A DNA stretch of 64,000 bases from the NCBI GenBank assembly GCA_036245805.1, contig BTRK01000005.1, positions 10,230,001 to 10,294,000 of the forward strand. Direction: 5' to 3'. Both the position numbers and the translations under genes were made by a program. Below are positions 43,527 through 55,559 of the stretch, in pieces. The notes beneath the pieces were generated by a model that saw only the letters and a program-made list of their open reading frames with translations, made no database searches and had not been told where the DNA came from. This DNA is from Pristionchus mayeri (taxonomy: Eukaryota; Nematoda; Chromadorea; Rhabditida; Neodiplogasteridae). Every line of letters begins with the position of its first letter. The stretch's first letter is position 1.

Positions 43527-45123
43527 ATGCTCCTGCTATCTCTCCTCTTCCTAGTCCATTCTGCATTCTCGCAAACGTGCTCCGGTCCTACCATCGGAGG
43601 TGAGATCCTTTGCTCATTCAATTCATATCGTCGCAAGGAACAACATTGCCTCCCTAATTGAAACTTGCCTACTATAGGAGGCCTCTCTCGCCACTTGTCG
43701 ACCAGTAGCCAACCACTCCTCTAACCAGCGTGCGGGAACCCCCCCCCCCCCCCCCCCCCCCCACCCACTCGTCAGAATACTGGTTGACTATGGGTTTTAA
43801 GAAACCTAAAATAGCGCAGTTTCCATAATTCTGGTCTGCAGCCTGCCCATGCCAAGCTGGAAGCACCTGCATCCCCGACCCGGCAACTGGTGGCGGCTGC
43901 TGCCCGGATGGTGCTTTGGTCACTACCACCACCGGGCCAGCTACCACCACGACCGCCGCTGCGGCGACCACGACAGTACCAGCCAGCAGTGAGTCGATTC
44001 CTGTTGCACGCTGTTAATTTCGTATGATCTCATTGGAACATATCATTTCAGCTAGGCCCTGCATTGGCAATGCCTGGGTCAGCTCTATCGATTATCTGGC
44101 TCGGATTCAACATAATGAAAAACGAACAATTTTATATTCTGCAGCTTGCGTTGACCTCCTCAACCCCAACACGGGCGTCTCCGACTGTCCCTCGCGTGCG
44201 TATCTGTGCACCAACTCGGTCTACTACACGTTGATGACTCAGCAGTGCCCGAAGACGTGCGGACGATGCACGGGAGGAGGAGTGGTCACGACGACTGCCT
44301 CGTCGGCAAGTAAGGAATTCTGAGAAGTCGAGGGATTGGGCACTAGATCGGATGAGAACGCGCTCCATGGCGACATCGCGAAATTGATCTCATCCGAACT
44401 AGTTGCAGAGGGACGGGAATCAACTTACATTCTACCTCGAGAGCAACATAGGGGTTGAGGAAATAAGTTTTTGGATTTTGCGACGGAGAAGTATATCCCT
44501 GACTCTAGCTGATAGGCCAAGCAATAAGCGTGGTTTACACGATCAGACAAGTCAAATACACGATCCCATGCTTTTTAGCGTGCGTCGATCTCCTCAACCC
44601 CAATACTGGCGTCTCCGACTGTCCTTCTCGTGCCTATCTCTGCAACAACAGTGCATACTACACCCTCATGACCCAGCAGTGCCCGAGGACTTGCGGGAGG
44701 TAATACAATAAATAAGTCTAGAAAGAGAGATAGAGATGCTTATGCATTTTGATATAAGGTCCACTTTAGATGCTCAGGATCAGGAGGAGGAACGGTAACA
44801 ACAAGATCCACTACAAGTGAGCCAATTGGGAATTGTGTTCATTTCATGAGTTATTTCAGCCTGCGTCGACCTTCTCAATCCCAGTACTGGAGTTTCTGAT
44901 TGCCCTTCGAGGTGAGAGAAGGAAAGATAACGAAAAGAGGAAAAATCGTGACATAAAAAAATTCTTTTCTGTGAACAGAAGGAGCGATTATGCGAATTTC
45001 AACACAACATAAGAGCCGGCAATTGCCTTTCTCAGAGCCTACCTGTGTAACAACTCTGCCTACTACTCGCTGATGACTCAGCAGTGTCCGCGCACCTGTG
45101 GAAGATGCTCTGTAGGCAAATGA
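43527..45123 (+). CDS. Secreted protein with three ShKT domains (tandem gene 3)
   Basis: Exons: 43527-43599, 43842-43988, 44145-44309, 44579-44699, 44770-44816, 44860-44911, 45036-45123, in phase, 230 residues. The layout equals genes 1 and 2: signal peptide (LLLSLLFLVHSAFSQ), a CPC...CC module, a Thr/Ala-rich linker, three ShKT domains and an end in CSVGK. Each ShKT domain keeps six cysteines in the order C-x12-C-x6-C-x12-C-x3-C-x2-C. Domain 3 is split by an intron after the SR residues. Intron 1 holds a C run of more than 20. The domains are more alike between genes at the same position than within a gene. Confidence 0.87.
43738..43764 (+). repeat. Poly-C run (over 20 C)
   Basis: An uninterrupted C tract of at least 22 lies in intron 1 of ShKT gene 3. 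The opposite strand is a G tract, a potential G-quadruplex. Its length may be uncertain in any assembly. Confidence 0.9.
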
Positions 45124-45242
45124 GGACGAGATAGAGAGAGAAACTACGTCGAGAGTCATCGATGATATTGTGCATAGTTCAGATAAACAGCGTATTTTTA
45201 TTTTGCTGTATGCAACGTTCACTAAACGGTTGCTTCTACAAT

Positions 45243-45381
45243 GGGGTTGGCGAAATCGGGCCACCCGATCGGGTTAGAAGCATTTTCGAGCGGCTCGAGC
45301 ATGCAGGCTCGGGTCGACCTGAGCTCGTGTCGAGTTTGGGAGTCGGGCACTCGACTGGTTCGGCCCGATTTGACCAACCCT
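45243..45381. mobile_element. MITE with GGGTTGG...AAATCGGGCC ends
   Basis: GGGTTGGCGAAATCGGGCC at the left and GGCCCGATTTGACCAACCC at the right are inverted repeats. The interior is GC-rich with further short palindromes (GAGCGGCTCGAGC, GAGCTCGTGTCGAG). About 138 bp, non-coding. The target duplication is unclear. Confidence 0.6.
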
Positions 45382-45647
45382 ATAATTTACAAGTACATAA
45401 TGTGCGAACGTAAGGAAGGGAAAACAATTATCATTATTCATCCATTTGCTTCACAAACAAGTGAGCAAATGACGGGCCACAGTACAAAGTCCGCTTCTTC
45501 CGCTCAGCTTTCGAAAAATGATGCATTCGTTCCCTCGCAACATCGACCGAGAAAGTATGGAAACTGAAGAGACCATGACCTCAATTGCGAACCGTTCTGC
45601 AGCTAAGCAAACGCTGCCCTTATTATTGGCGATATGGCTTCGCATTG

Positions 45648-45712
45648 ACTATCTTCATTCTGCGTGCTATCTCACTGTTCATGACGGCGAAAGAGTGGGC
45701 AGAATGAAGAGA
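45648..45712. repeat. Short hairpin repeat
   Basis: ATCTTCATTCTGC pairs with GCAGAATGAAGA; the centre contains CATGACGGCGAAAGAG. It has the same style of hairpin, with a CTGACCGGCGA-like apex, as at 16838 and 39230. Confidence 0.5.
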
Positions 45713-46456
45713 GCAACTCCCCATCGAGAGCATGGGCAACTCTTCTCCTCTATTTGTTTGAACGATGTCGATCATGCAAAGCTCATCTATCGCCCTTCAA
45801 TATCCCACTATTCCCATTACCGCAGGGGCTTTTTCGGGAAAATTCTGAACAATGGCGGAAAACACTGGAGACAACGCCCAGAATTCGCGATATAAAGATA
45901 CGGAGCGAACGTCAGTCGTTCTCGAGCCGATCAGTTAGCGAAACAAAAATGATCATGGAAATGCGAGAGAAAGATAGGAATAGAGAACAGGTCGCGAGAT
46001 GAGGGGCAACGAGGTAAGCTGGAGATATAAAGATAGGAGAGATAGACTAGAACCTATAGATTGGCGGGAAACCCCGCGTGATGAAGGCGCTCGCCCGCAG
46101 TGGACCATTTCGCAAATTGTTTTGCAATAAGTTTTTTTTTGCAAGATATTTGTTTCTATTTTAATTCCATTCTACTTCACTTCTCGAGGATATTGCAGAG
46201 GTTATGTTGTATAAGATCAGCTTGACTATCATGTTGACAGGTTCTCCATCTTTTATTCATTGCTCCAGCGCCGGTTCCACTAGTGGAGAGAGGTGCTGAA
46301 AAATCGATCGATCCTTGGATTTCGAAATAACTCCTATTACCTTTGTCGGTAATTGAAAGAAACCATGAGGTCATTCCCATGTCTTTACCCTTCCCTGTCC
46401 TGTCCGGTCCTGACCGGTCCGTTGTATTTTGTTGCCAAATCGAAATGCGCCCATTC

Positions 46457-46512
46457 GCGTGCTCTCCTGTCCGAGAAAGCGAGAGAGTGTGCGAAACGAG
46501 GAGAGCACGCGC
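46457..46512. repeat. Short hairpin repeat
   Basis: CGCGTGCTCTCCT pairs with AGGAGAGCACGCG exactly, with a loop of about 30 bases that itself pairs in part (GAGAAAGCGAGAGAG). Non-coding. Confidence 0.55.
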
Positions 46513-46834
46513 AGATTTGCTATCACTACTATTGACCCTGGCAGGTCACGAGCGAGGGGCACAGAGTGGGGGGAGGGGTAGGGATGAGGAGAGAGTCGAG
46601 TTCTTCCAATATGAGGCGTTCCCTTGGCTCACCTGCTCATATGCCTAAGAACCCCTTTTAACTCTATGTCGCATTCATAAATCGGAACAAGACTCGACTA
46701 GGTTTAATGTAACTATTTTTGCGCATGTTCCCTTCATCCGTTTGCATAATTGGCAAAGCATTATACCTTTAATATCTTTCTTGCTACTTCAATACCAACG
46801 GGATACATGAATGTGTGAGACATTCTCAGGTATA

Positions 46835-48103
46835 ATGGAGAGCTTCGGCGACTTCATTGCTTCGATACGCGAAGCAGTCCCGAAGGAGTTGGGTGGGAAG
46901 AAGGACAAGGACGGCGTGGCATTGAAGTGAGTAGAGTTTCAACAGCAATTATTTGAGCATGTATTTCGCTCTCTTGCCTCGCGCCATCTCTGTACCGATA
47001 ATGTAATGATCATTATGACCACTCGACCTTACTACTCGTACCATTACCATTGATGTTATATCCGTGCATTTAGATCATGATGCCTTCAAAAAGAATACCT
47101 CCCAATGTCTTGGATCTGATTAGGTAAATAGGTTTGACGAAAGGTTCAGACTATTCAGACTGCATACTCCCAAATTGACAGCGGCGTATCAGTGTTGTCT
47201 CTCGAACACAGTCTCGAACACTTGATGCACAATGTATTTCCCATTTCCCGTTACGTTGAATATTTCAGACTTGCTTCCTACATCGACTCGATCCACAAGA
47301 AGCCCGGGACGGAGCAGTTCGGATTCGGAGCAGTGGCAGGTCTGGTCACCGGATACACTTACGCCAAGGGCAACAAGGTATTCAACTTGACGAAATACTA
47401 ATTTTATCTAAAACAAAAAAAGATGAAGCGACAATTCTAAATATCGAGATCCATTGACGATTTCCCGCCCGTTTATAATTAGAAAATATCCTAAAAAAGC
47501 CGGATTGCAGGCACTCGGCGTGACCCTCGGCATCTCCCTCATCTCCTACCAGTTTTGTAGCTACAGGTAGGGATGGATTCTATCCGTCTCCTCATTCAGT
47601 GCATTCCTTTTGCATAGACAATGAAGTTGTTTAGATTGTTGTTATGGTGATTGTTTTTAAGATTTTGTTGTTTTTGTTTTGACAATGAATTATGAACAAA
47701 AATTGCAATTCACTGCAAAATGTCGGTTCAATATATCATATTTAGATGTTTTATATACAATAGCATACCGAAGCAATCACTTGCTTCAGAGGCTACTTCA
47801 AGCTGAATCGGACGAGGATCGCGAGGGAATTCAAGACAGTCAAGAGATGCCTCGAACAGGACTTGAACGGGATGAGCCCGCTGGAGCTAGAGGCTAGCAA
47901 GGTATCATTGATAGGGTTGATTTCATGCACATCCGGAAGTCGAGCGCGAAATGAGGAAGGACACGAAAGGAAATAATAGAAATGGTGATTCATTATGGAG
48001 TTCTTCGCTTTGGAGATTTCAGATCGGCTCTTTCGTCACTACTCACGGCTTCCTTCTGATCGGATTCGGACTGGGAGCATTGCTTGCCTGCGCCAAATCT
48101 TAA
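46835..48103 (+). CDS. FUN14-domain mitochondrial outer membrane protein (FUNDC1-like), copy 1
   Basis: FUN14 proteins sit in the mitochondrial outer membrane; FUNDC1 acts in mitophagy. Exons: 46835-46926, 47269-47377, 47511-47566, 47790-47901, 48023-48103, 149 residues, in phase; FUNDC1 is about 155. The domain shows FGFGAVAGLVTGYTYAKGNK, followed by a hydrophobic LGVTLGISLISYQF helix, then GYFKLNR, and a C-terminal helix FLLIGFGLGALLAC. I see no classical N-terminal YxxL LC3-interaction motif. TCTCAG lies 5 nt before the ATG, a probable trans-splice site. A second, altered copy follows at 50265. Confidence 0.85.
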
Positions 48104-48589
48104 AGAAAACTCAATCTCCTATCACAAAGATATCATCATAACTTACTACGTCCATATCAAAACAGCCACAATCGTGCACAATTTTGTTTAATATTTATTC
48201 ATCATAATTTATCGGTAGTTTTCGTTTTCGCAATCTATAAATTTTTGGCCAACATTTGTTAATAATATTGTGTTTATTTTCTTGGTGTTGAAAATTCATA
48301 TATAAAATGGAGTAACATGCTCGCAAAGTCCGCCCATCGATGTTGTTAAGCTAACGCAGCATGTATTATTTATTAGATTTGGTTTGCGAAAGCAATACAA
48401 TCAATTTATAAAGTGAAGCACCCTGCAAACTAATGATAACGCGGTTCAAAATAGAGATATGAATGTGAAATTTTCAGAATCTCTTCTGGTTGTGCAATGC
48501 TAGGTCATGGTTATGACAATGTCAAATGTTCAACTTTGCTGACACTCCTTCTTTAAATCAGAAGAGAAGCTGAGCTGGCAACCCTGCAT

Positions 48590-48835
48590 TTGCCTAACTT
48601 TGCTTCCAGGGCCAATCTTTATCTTCACTCTTCCTTCTCTGTTGGTTAATGTCCAAACATCCACGGCTACGTAAAAATCTGTTGTTTTTTCCTTTATTTA
48701 TTTATGATTTATGTGATTGTAAAGCAATTATCTGTATTATATACTTCCTTGTTTATTATTAGAAACAAAGTGGTTGAAAAGTGATATTGCAAACCATCTG
48801 CTTACCGTGCTATATCTAATCTAAACTACTTTATC
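48590..48835 (+). pseudogene. Displaced chemoreceptor exon fragment
   Basis: An exon-like piece from 48610 (after TTCCAG) reads GQSLSSLFLLCWLM and KHPRLRKN, nearly the same as exons at 60767-60849 and 63126-63208 of the minus-strand receptor genes. The downstream intron sequence also matches 60640-60766 (for example TGATATTGCAAACC versus TGATATTGCATAAC). It is a single genomic fragment in the opposite orientation, 12 kb away, with no other receptor exon beside it. Confidence 0.75.
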
Positions 48836-50264
48836 AATGCGATGAATCTCTATGTTGATCTCTATGTTGAACACATATTTCCTAGGGTATGCTCGCTAGA
48901 AGCAGATCTATTACATAGTCCCAGCATCATGCTGCTCCACCTAGTGGTGTCGTCTATTTTGACTGACAACTTGTTTGACGTGGCTGGGTATAAGATAAAT
49001 AGTGTTGAGAAACAGAGTCCAAAGTTAGCGAGGAAAATAGCGGGAACGTATACGTCAGTTGCCCTCGAGCAAAGTCGAACGGTTAGAGAATCAAAGCATG
49101 ATCACGAGAAGGGGTGAGAAATAAACGGAGAGTGGAAAAGGTTGTGAGATGATAGGCAGAGAGATAGAGAGGGATAGATTGGCGGGAAACGCCGCGTGAT
49201 GAATGTGCTTGTTTGCTCGTTATTGATAAGCGCATGTTTTTACAATTACGCAATCTGTTGTGCAAAATTCGTTCCTGAGAAGCATTTGTTTCCATTTTGA
49301 GTTCCCTATACTCCACTTCTCTACCACCTGCCATATTTAAAAAGCCCGCTCGCAAGTTCGCGCTATTTCAATGCGAGAGTGTAATCATTGGGAGATATTG
49401 GGATACAATTAGGAGACAGTACGTGAGAATATTAAAGAGAATATGTAGTGTAAGTTCAGACTGGCTATCATTAGGGGGGGTCGATCTTTATATTTTCCGA
49501 GCATGGTTTCAAGTTCGAATAGTTGGGGGGGGGAGGATCGATCACGACATGTATTTCGAAATTAGTCGTATAATTCATGTCGGTGATACAGCGAGCCCGG
49601 GGAGTCATTCCCATTCATATTTCTCTATTCTTCCCTGACCATCACCATTCCTTAGACCATCTTGCAGGGTACCTGATAACATTACATTTTGTACGATTTT
49701 CACAGTTTGTTCCCACACTGCCAAAACGTTTTCTGCGAACGTTCTGCGGAACGGTGCTACTTTTGGTTATCTTACAGATTGTTACCTAGTGCCTGACCTA
49801 ATGCCTCTGGCAAGGGCACTAGGCCAGAGGGCGGGGGACGCAATGGAGAGAGGGTAGGGGTAACGATAGAATCGTGCCAACCAATCTGAGATGTTAATTA
49901 CTATCTTTTGACACAATGACGCATTCAACAGTTCTATCTAGATAATACTAGCCTACGTTTATTATTGCTCGAATTATTCTTGCCATTTTTGCATAGGTAG
50001 CGATTTTGCATAGGTAACGATGCATGCTCACTATAATCCTATCCTTGCTATCTCAAGCCCATTTGATATATGAATGCGTGACTGACGATGTATTCTCGCG
50101 TAACGGACCACTCGGAAAAAATACTACTCAGAAACGCCTTAAACTGAGTCATTATTCTGCTTAGTCTTCTAACGCGTAGGTTGCCTAATAGGCTTAGTTT
50201 TAGGTTGCTTATGCATTTACATATGGTTTTTCTCAGTAGTACTGTGTGTGTATTCTCAGGCAGA

Positions 50265-52391
50265 ATGGATGGCTTCGGCGATTTCATCGCTTCAGTCCGC
50301 GAGGCCGTCCCTAAAGAATGGGGAGGAACGAAAGACAAGGATGGCGTAGTGATGAAGTAAGTGATGGAGGGTTTATCAATCTTTAACTGTACAAATGACC
50401 TGGTTCCAATATCCATGACATTATATTAGGTTGGAACAAAAGTTTTGCACGATTTCGACCATGAAGTTTGAAATTGCTTAAAAGGCTTCACTTTAATCGG
50501 GCCGATCTAACCGGATAGCATATATTTAGGGACTATTTGTAAAATATATCCGCTACTTCGAATCGAATCCAGCTCTGAAGGTTTGCGAATAAAGCAGGTT
50601 TCGTTAAATATGAAATTTTTGAGTTGCATGGACATTTGTTTATCACACTCATATTCTGACAGAAAAAATCATTGTATAATCTCACATGATGGAGTGAAAA
50701 GCCCGTTGGTAGTTCTCTCAAATGCTATGTAGCATCTAGGGGTTGCTTCAATTTAGCAAGGATTACAGACCATTAAATTCCAACATTCGCGGAGCAACGT
50801 TACTCAATGGATCGGCGTTATTGCCTCGAGAATCAATTACACTGGCTTGATCTTAAGTGATTTTGCACAAACTACCTTGGGGCTTTATAACATAAAGAAA
50901 TGCTGGAGCATGCCCTTTTCCACTCCTAGAAAAATTATATTTTCTGAAATTTTGAATCATGGTCATCGCAGCCAAAATATTGAAATTCGGTGTACATTGT
51001 TCGAGTCGATCTCCTCAAAAGGAAGCTATCCCCTGACTCGGCCAAGCCAATAAGTGATAGAGTAAGAGTTGCTTGTTCAGTTAACCATATAAAGTCTAAG
51101 CTTCCTTTTATGCTGGAAACATGACATTCATGGAAACAACAATTTCGACACTCTAATATCAGTATCTGAGTATGCAATATTGCATTTTTTAATAGAAGTA
51201 TTGAATGTCCACACGAAAATAATTGTGAGCTTGCCATGGAAGGTACTTAAAGTTTAAATGCATTTGAGATCGATAGACTTACGGCTACGGCTATGCGGTG
51301 AAGGCAACTAATTCAGATGAAGCCCCGTTTGACGCGAAATAAAAATGATCTAAGTTTCTGGAATGTCATTTTAGGTGATCCTAATTTTCATACTATTTTA
51401 TGATGCCTGTTCAACACACTTTCCAAATATACCTTGATATTTGCAGTATCATCGATGCCCATAGCGAGCAGACCCCAAAATTATGTTGTTCAGTTCTCAA
51501 ATGTAGTAACTTTGACTTTAAAATGTCGCCACAATATCAAATGGTATGAGTAATGCTAATGTGTGATAGAAAGAGTATCCAAGCCCTCGACGAATACATG
51601 AAACAATATTATATAATTTTGAAAATAAAGGACAGAGTATGCTGGAAACGAAAATTTGAAAATCGTGCAAAACTTTTGTTCCAACCTGATACGATAAGGA
51701 TCTCATTGCATTGCTTGACATATGTAGTCTGATAAGAAATCGAGTAAATGGGCGATAGTGTTGTGTTTTCTCAAATCGTTCTTTTGCTACTCTGTAGATC
51801 ACCATACTAGGTGATAAGATAAGCGAATTAAACCTTGTTTTATACAGTCTGGCCTCCTACATTGATTCCATCCACAAGAAGCCTGGGACGGAGCAGTTCG
51901 GATTCGGCGCAGTAGCAGGACTGGGCACCGGATACACTTATGCCAAGGGCAACAAGGTTATCTTTTGAGGAAATCACGATCTTCATACTCATATCATATC
52001 CATTGATACAACACTAGAAACTAACTTCATTCGGTAGCTACAGGGGGTACTTCAAGCTGAATAGGACGAGAATTGCTAGGGAGTTGCAGATCGTAAAAAT
52101 ATGTCTCGAACAGGACTTGAAAGGAATGACCCCGCTAGAGCTGGAGGCGAGCAAGGTATTGTCATTGCGTTGATTTAGCGCATACGCGGATCTCTCGCGT
52201 GAAATCAAGAATATAGGGACTATGTCACGTCTTCAGACATACAAACTACAAGGCGTCATGTTGATTCAGCATTATCTGCACAACTTTATACTTCTCAGAT
52301 CGGTCCTTTCATCAGCTCTCATGGTTTCCTTCTTATCGGATTTGGCGTAGGAGCAGTACTTGCCTGTGTCAAATCTCGAAGTGCACTGTGA
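50265..52391 (+). CDS. FUN14-domain protein copy 2, lacking one membrane-segment exon
   Basis: Exons: 50265-50356, 51848-51956, 52018-52155, 52299-52391; the model gives 143 residues. Exons 1 and 2 match copy 1 (FGDFIASVREAVPKEWGG; FGFGAVAGLGTGYTYAKGN). The third exon of copy 1 is gone except for its last bases (GTAGCTACAG), now fused without an intron to the next exon. The frame is kept only if the weak acceptor CACTAG before 52018 is used, replacing the helix by a few residues. It is therefore a neo-structured or dying paralogue. A 1264-bp mariner-like element swells intron 1. TCTCAG lies 5 nt before the ATG. Confidence 0.6.
50426..51689. mobile_element. mariner-like element relic, 1264 bp, family AGGTTGGAACAAAAG
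   Basis: The ends are inverted: TTAGGTTGGAACAAAAGTTT at the left and AAACTTTTGTTCCAACCTGA at the right, with TA flanks (50424-50425, 51690-51691). Size and ends fit mariner. Frames inside are short and show no DD34D motif that I can read. It lies in intron 1 of FUN14 copy 2. The related element at 56566-57831 has nearly the same length. Confidence 0.8.
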
Positions 52392-52440
52392 TTCTCCGAT
52401 CTCAGGAATTATCTTTCAATATGCCCATATCTAAATATCT

Positions 52441-55394
52441 AATATCACATGTCTTCTGACAGATCGCAGTAGGCGTTTGACAAAAACTTCAAATTGCTTC
52501 AATCCCATTCCCACTTTCGTGATAGGTGTACCTAAGGTCCTGGAACTTTTAATACAACCGGTTTTCCGGAATTCCGGAAATTGCCTAAAAGCCGGTTCTG
52601 AATTTCTTAAAATTTCAAAAATTCATAATATCCTTCAATGTTGAGCAAAAGAGTCGTTCAAAAAAGAGAAATGATCAGTTCGACGAGATGAACAACTTTC
52701 ATGTTGATGCCTTATTTGTATATACAATTCTACCTTAGGTTTAAATTGAAAAATCGAAAAAAAGTACTTTTTTTTATTCAAATTTTTAGCTCCCGTGAAA
52801 AAAAAGTTCAACACGTCAATGAGATCTCCACAGATTCTTATTCTACGTTTTTGTTTTCACCTTTTTTACACCTAGGAAAAGTCTTTCCGATCGAATTGAA
52901 GGTGAGATATGTTGTTTAAAATCGCGTTTTATGTGCAACTTTCGGTAGTCACCAGGACATAGGAGCGCATATTACCGAAATCTAAACAAAATCCGATGGG
53001 ATAAACACTATTTCTGATGTTTGTAAGTATACAGAGTCAAATAAAATTGAAAAATCAATGAATTTCGACATTCTTAAAATTCTATTGTTTTCACACTTGA
53101 AAAAATCGAATTTTTCGAAAAGTGTGATTGCTTTACTATTTTGATAAAAATGAGTTTATAGAATGTTATCACGGGTCTTCTGTAAGAATGCAGGAACGTC
53201 TGCCACCAGAAAAAAGTCATAGTCACGGATTTCGTTCAAACTTGGTTTATTGATACTATTGAGGGTACAAAGAAGTCATATCCACTTGATTTGGTCAAAT
53301 TTGCTCATTATCGATTTTTTTGATCTACCGGCTCGAAGTACTGTAAATCGGTCAATTTTAATCGTACAGCGAACTTTTGTTAAGCATTTTGCTCGTCTCG
53401 ACGAGCCCTACAAATATGTCTTCAGTGTTCCTTACCAAAAACGTCAGCATTGTGGTCATTTTCTCGAAAAACCGAATTTTCGATCCAATTTTTCGATTTT
53501 TCTCGTCAGCCATATGAAATGTTCCTCGTTTTTATTTCAAAAATGGATTCTACGGACAAAATAAGTTAGGGTTTATGTTGAACACTTTCCATATTTCGTT
53601 CCCTGGGATATCGTTTTAGTAACTAGGATCTGGAACATCGATTTTTGAATCGATTTTTTTTTTTTCAAAATTCACATTTTTGTTCATATCTCTTTTCAAA
53701 ATGGTTCTGTCGCTAAAATAAAGAGTGAATTCGAAAGCTCTCGATTATTCCGACAAAACATTCTCTGAGGATATAAACGCTAAGTTTGTTCGGTTTCGAG
53801 TTATTTGCGAAAAAAATATAAAGCCAAAGGTGATCGGCTGTTCGTGTGCGTGCTTGACTTTCGTTTTTCGCAAATAACTCGAAAACGAACAAACTTAGCG
53901 TTTATATCCTCAGAGAATGTTTTGTCGGAATAATCGAGAGCTTTCGAATTCACTCTTTACTTTAGCGACAGAACCATTTTGAAAAGAGATATGAACAAAA
54001 ATGTGAATTTTGAAAAAAATCGATTCAAAAATCGATGTTCCAGATCCTAGTTACTAAAACGATATCCCAGGGAACGAAATATGGAAAGTGTTCAACATAA
54101 ACCCTAACTTATTTTGTCCGTAGAATCCATTTTTGAAATAAAAACGAGGAACATTTCATATGGCTGACGAGAAAAATCGAAAAATTGGATCGAAAATTCG
54201 GTTTTTCGAGAAAATGACCACAATGCTGACGTTTTTGGTAAGGAACACTAAAGACATATTTGTAGGGCTCGTCGAGACGAGCAAAATGCAAAAAATAATT
54301 TCGCTGTACGACCAAAATTGACCGATTTACAGTACTTCGAGCCTGTAGATCAAAAAAATCGATAATGAGCAAATTTGACCAAACCAAGTGGACAGGACTT
54401 TTTCGGACCCTCAATAGTATCAATAAACCAAGTTTGAACGAAATCCGTGACTATGAATTTTTTTCTGGTGGCAAAACGGGCTGATTTTCCTGCATTCTTA
54501 CAGAAGACCCGTGTTATGAAGTATTACGAGCCACTTTTAGTCCATTTGCAGATCGTCCGGACTCCGGAAAATGCCTTTAAGTATTCCATTAAGTAATCAT
54601 TGCATAAATTGCTAATTAATTTTCTGTAGTCCGGACGATCTTCAAATGGACTAAAAATGGGTCGTATTACTTAGTAACATTCTGCAAACTCAGTTTTATC
54701 AAAATAGTCAAGCAATCACAATTTCCATTGAAAAAATTCGATTTTTTCAATGGTGAAAAAATCGAATTTTCAGAATGTAGTAATTCGTTAATTTGTCAAT
54801 GTTATTTTACTTTGTGTACTTACAAACATCATAAAAAAAGTGTTTATCCCATCGGGGCTAGTTTAGATTTCGGCAATATGCGCTCCTATGTCGTGGTGAC
54901 TACTGAAAGTTACACATAAAACGCGATTTTAAACATCATATCTCAGCTTCAATTCAATCGGAAAGCGGTTTCCTAGTAGAATAAGAATCTGTGGAGATCT
55001 CATTGACGTGTGGAACTTTTTTTTCACGGGAGCCAAAAATTTTGTTAGTAAATGTAATTTTTTTCGATTTTTCAATTTAAACCTAAGGTAGAATTTTAGA
55101 TACACATAAGGCATCAACATGAAAGTTGTTCATCTCGTCGAGTTCATTTGATCATTTCTCTTTTTTGAGCGACTATTTTGCTCAGTATTGAAGGCTATTA
55201 TGAATTTTTGAAATTTTAAGAAATTCAGAGCCGGCTTTTAGGCAATTTCCGGAATTCCGGAAAACCGGTTGTACTAAAAGTTTCAGGACCTTAGGTACAC
55301 CTACCACGAAAGTGGGAATGGGATTGAAGCAATTTGAAGTTTTTGTCAAAGGTGGTCTCGATTTCATGCAATCTCTCAGAAGACGTGTGATATA
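52441..55394. repeat. Palindrome of nearly 3 kb
   Basis: Starting at ATATCACATGTCTTCTGACA (52441), the sequence reappears as its reverse complement, ending at about 55394. The centre is a loop of about 50 bases at 53813-53862 (AAGCCAAAGGTGATCGGCTG). The arms are about 1.4 kb and highly similar. The right arm carries an extra MITE (54517-54674). The mirror-image open frames at 53250-53564 and 54109-54423 encode the same sequence with no known domain; I regard them as incidental. It begins 50 bp after the FUN14 copy 2 stop codon. Confidence 0.9.
54517..54674. mobile_element. MITE nested in the right palindrome arm
   Basis: It is absent from the left arm, which gives an empty-site comparison. 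Ends of about 40 bases are inverted: TATTACGAGCCACTTTTAGT at the left and the complement of ACTAAAAATGGGTCGTATTA at the right, with GATCGTCCGGAC further in. The interior is AT-rich. Non-coding. Confidence 0.75.
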
Positions 55395-55559
55395 CAACAT
55401 AATTTGACCAATAAACAGTACTTAATCATATATATTGTAATAGTTTTCGAATTCGAAAATATTTAAATTATATTTTTCTCCTTTAAGTGAGAATTATTGA
55501 AATGGGGCAGTACTGCAATAGATTTTTTTCATTTTCACATAACATATTTATTAGATTGT

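Larger units (their letters stand above)
45124..46834. other. Intergenic region upstream of the FUN14 genes
   Basis: Contains the MITE at 45243-45381 and two short hairpins (45648-45712, 46457-46512). The part 45880-46200 is similar to 48990-49320 (GATTGGCGGGAAACCCCGCG and GATTGGCGGGAAACGCCGCG), so the tandem FUN14 duplication includes the upstream region. No coding frame is recognised. Confidence 0.45.

Noticed and set aside
53250..54423. Two mirror-image 104-residue open frames
   Set aside because: They are the same sequence read from the two arms of the palindrome, with no recognised domain, start context or splice signals.
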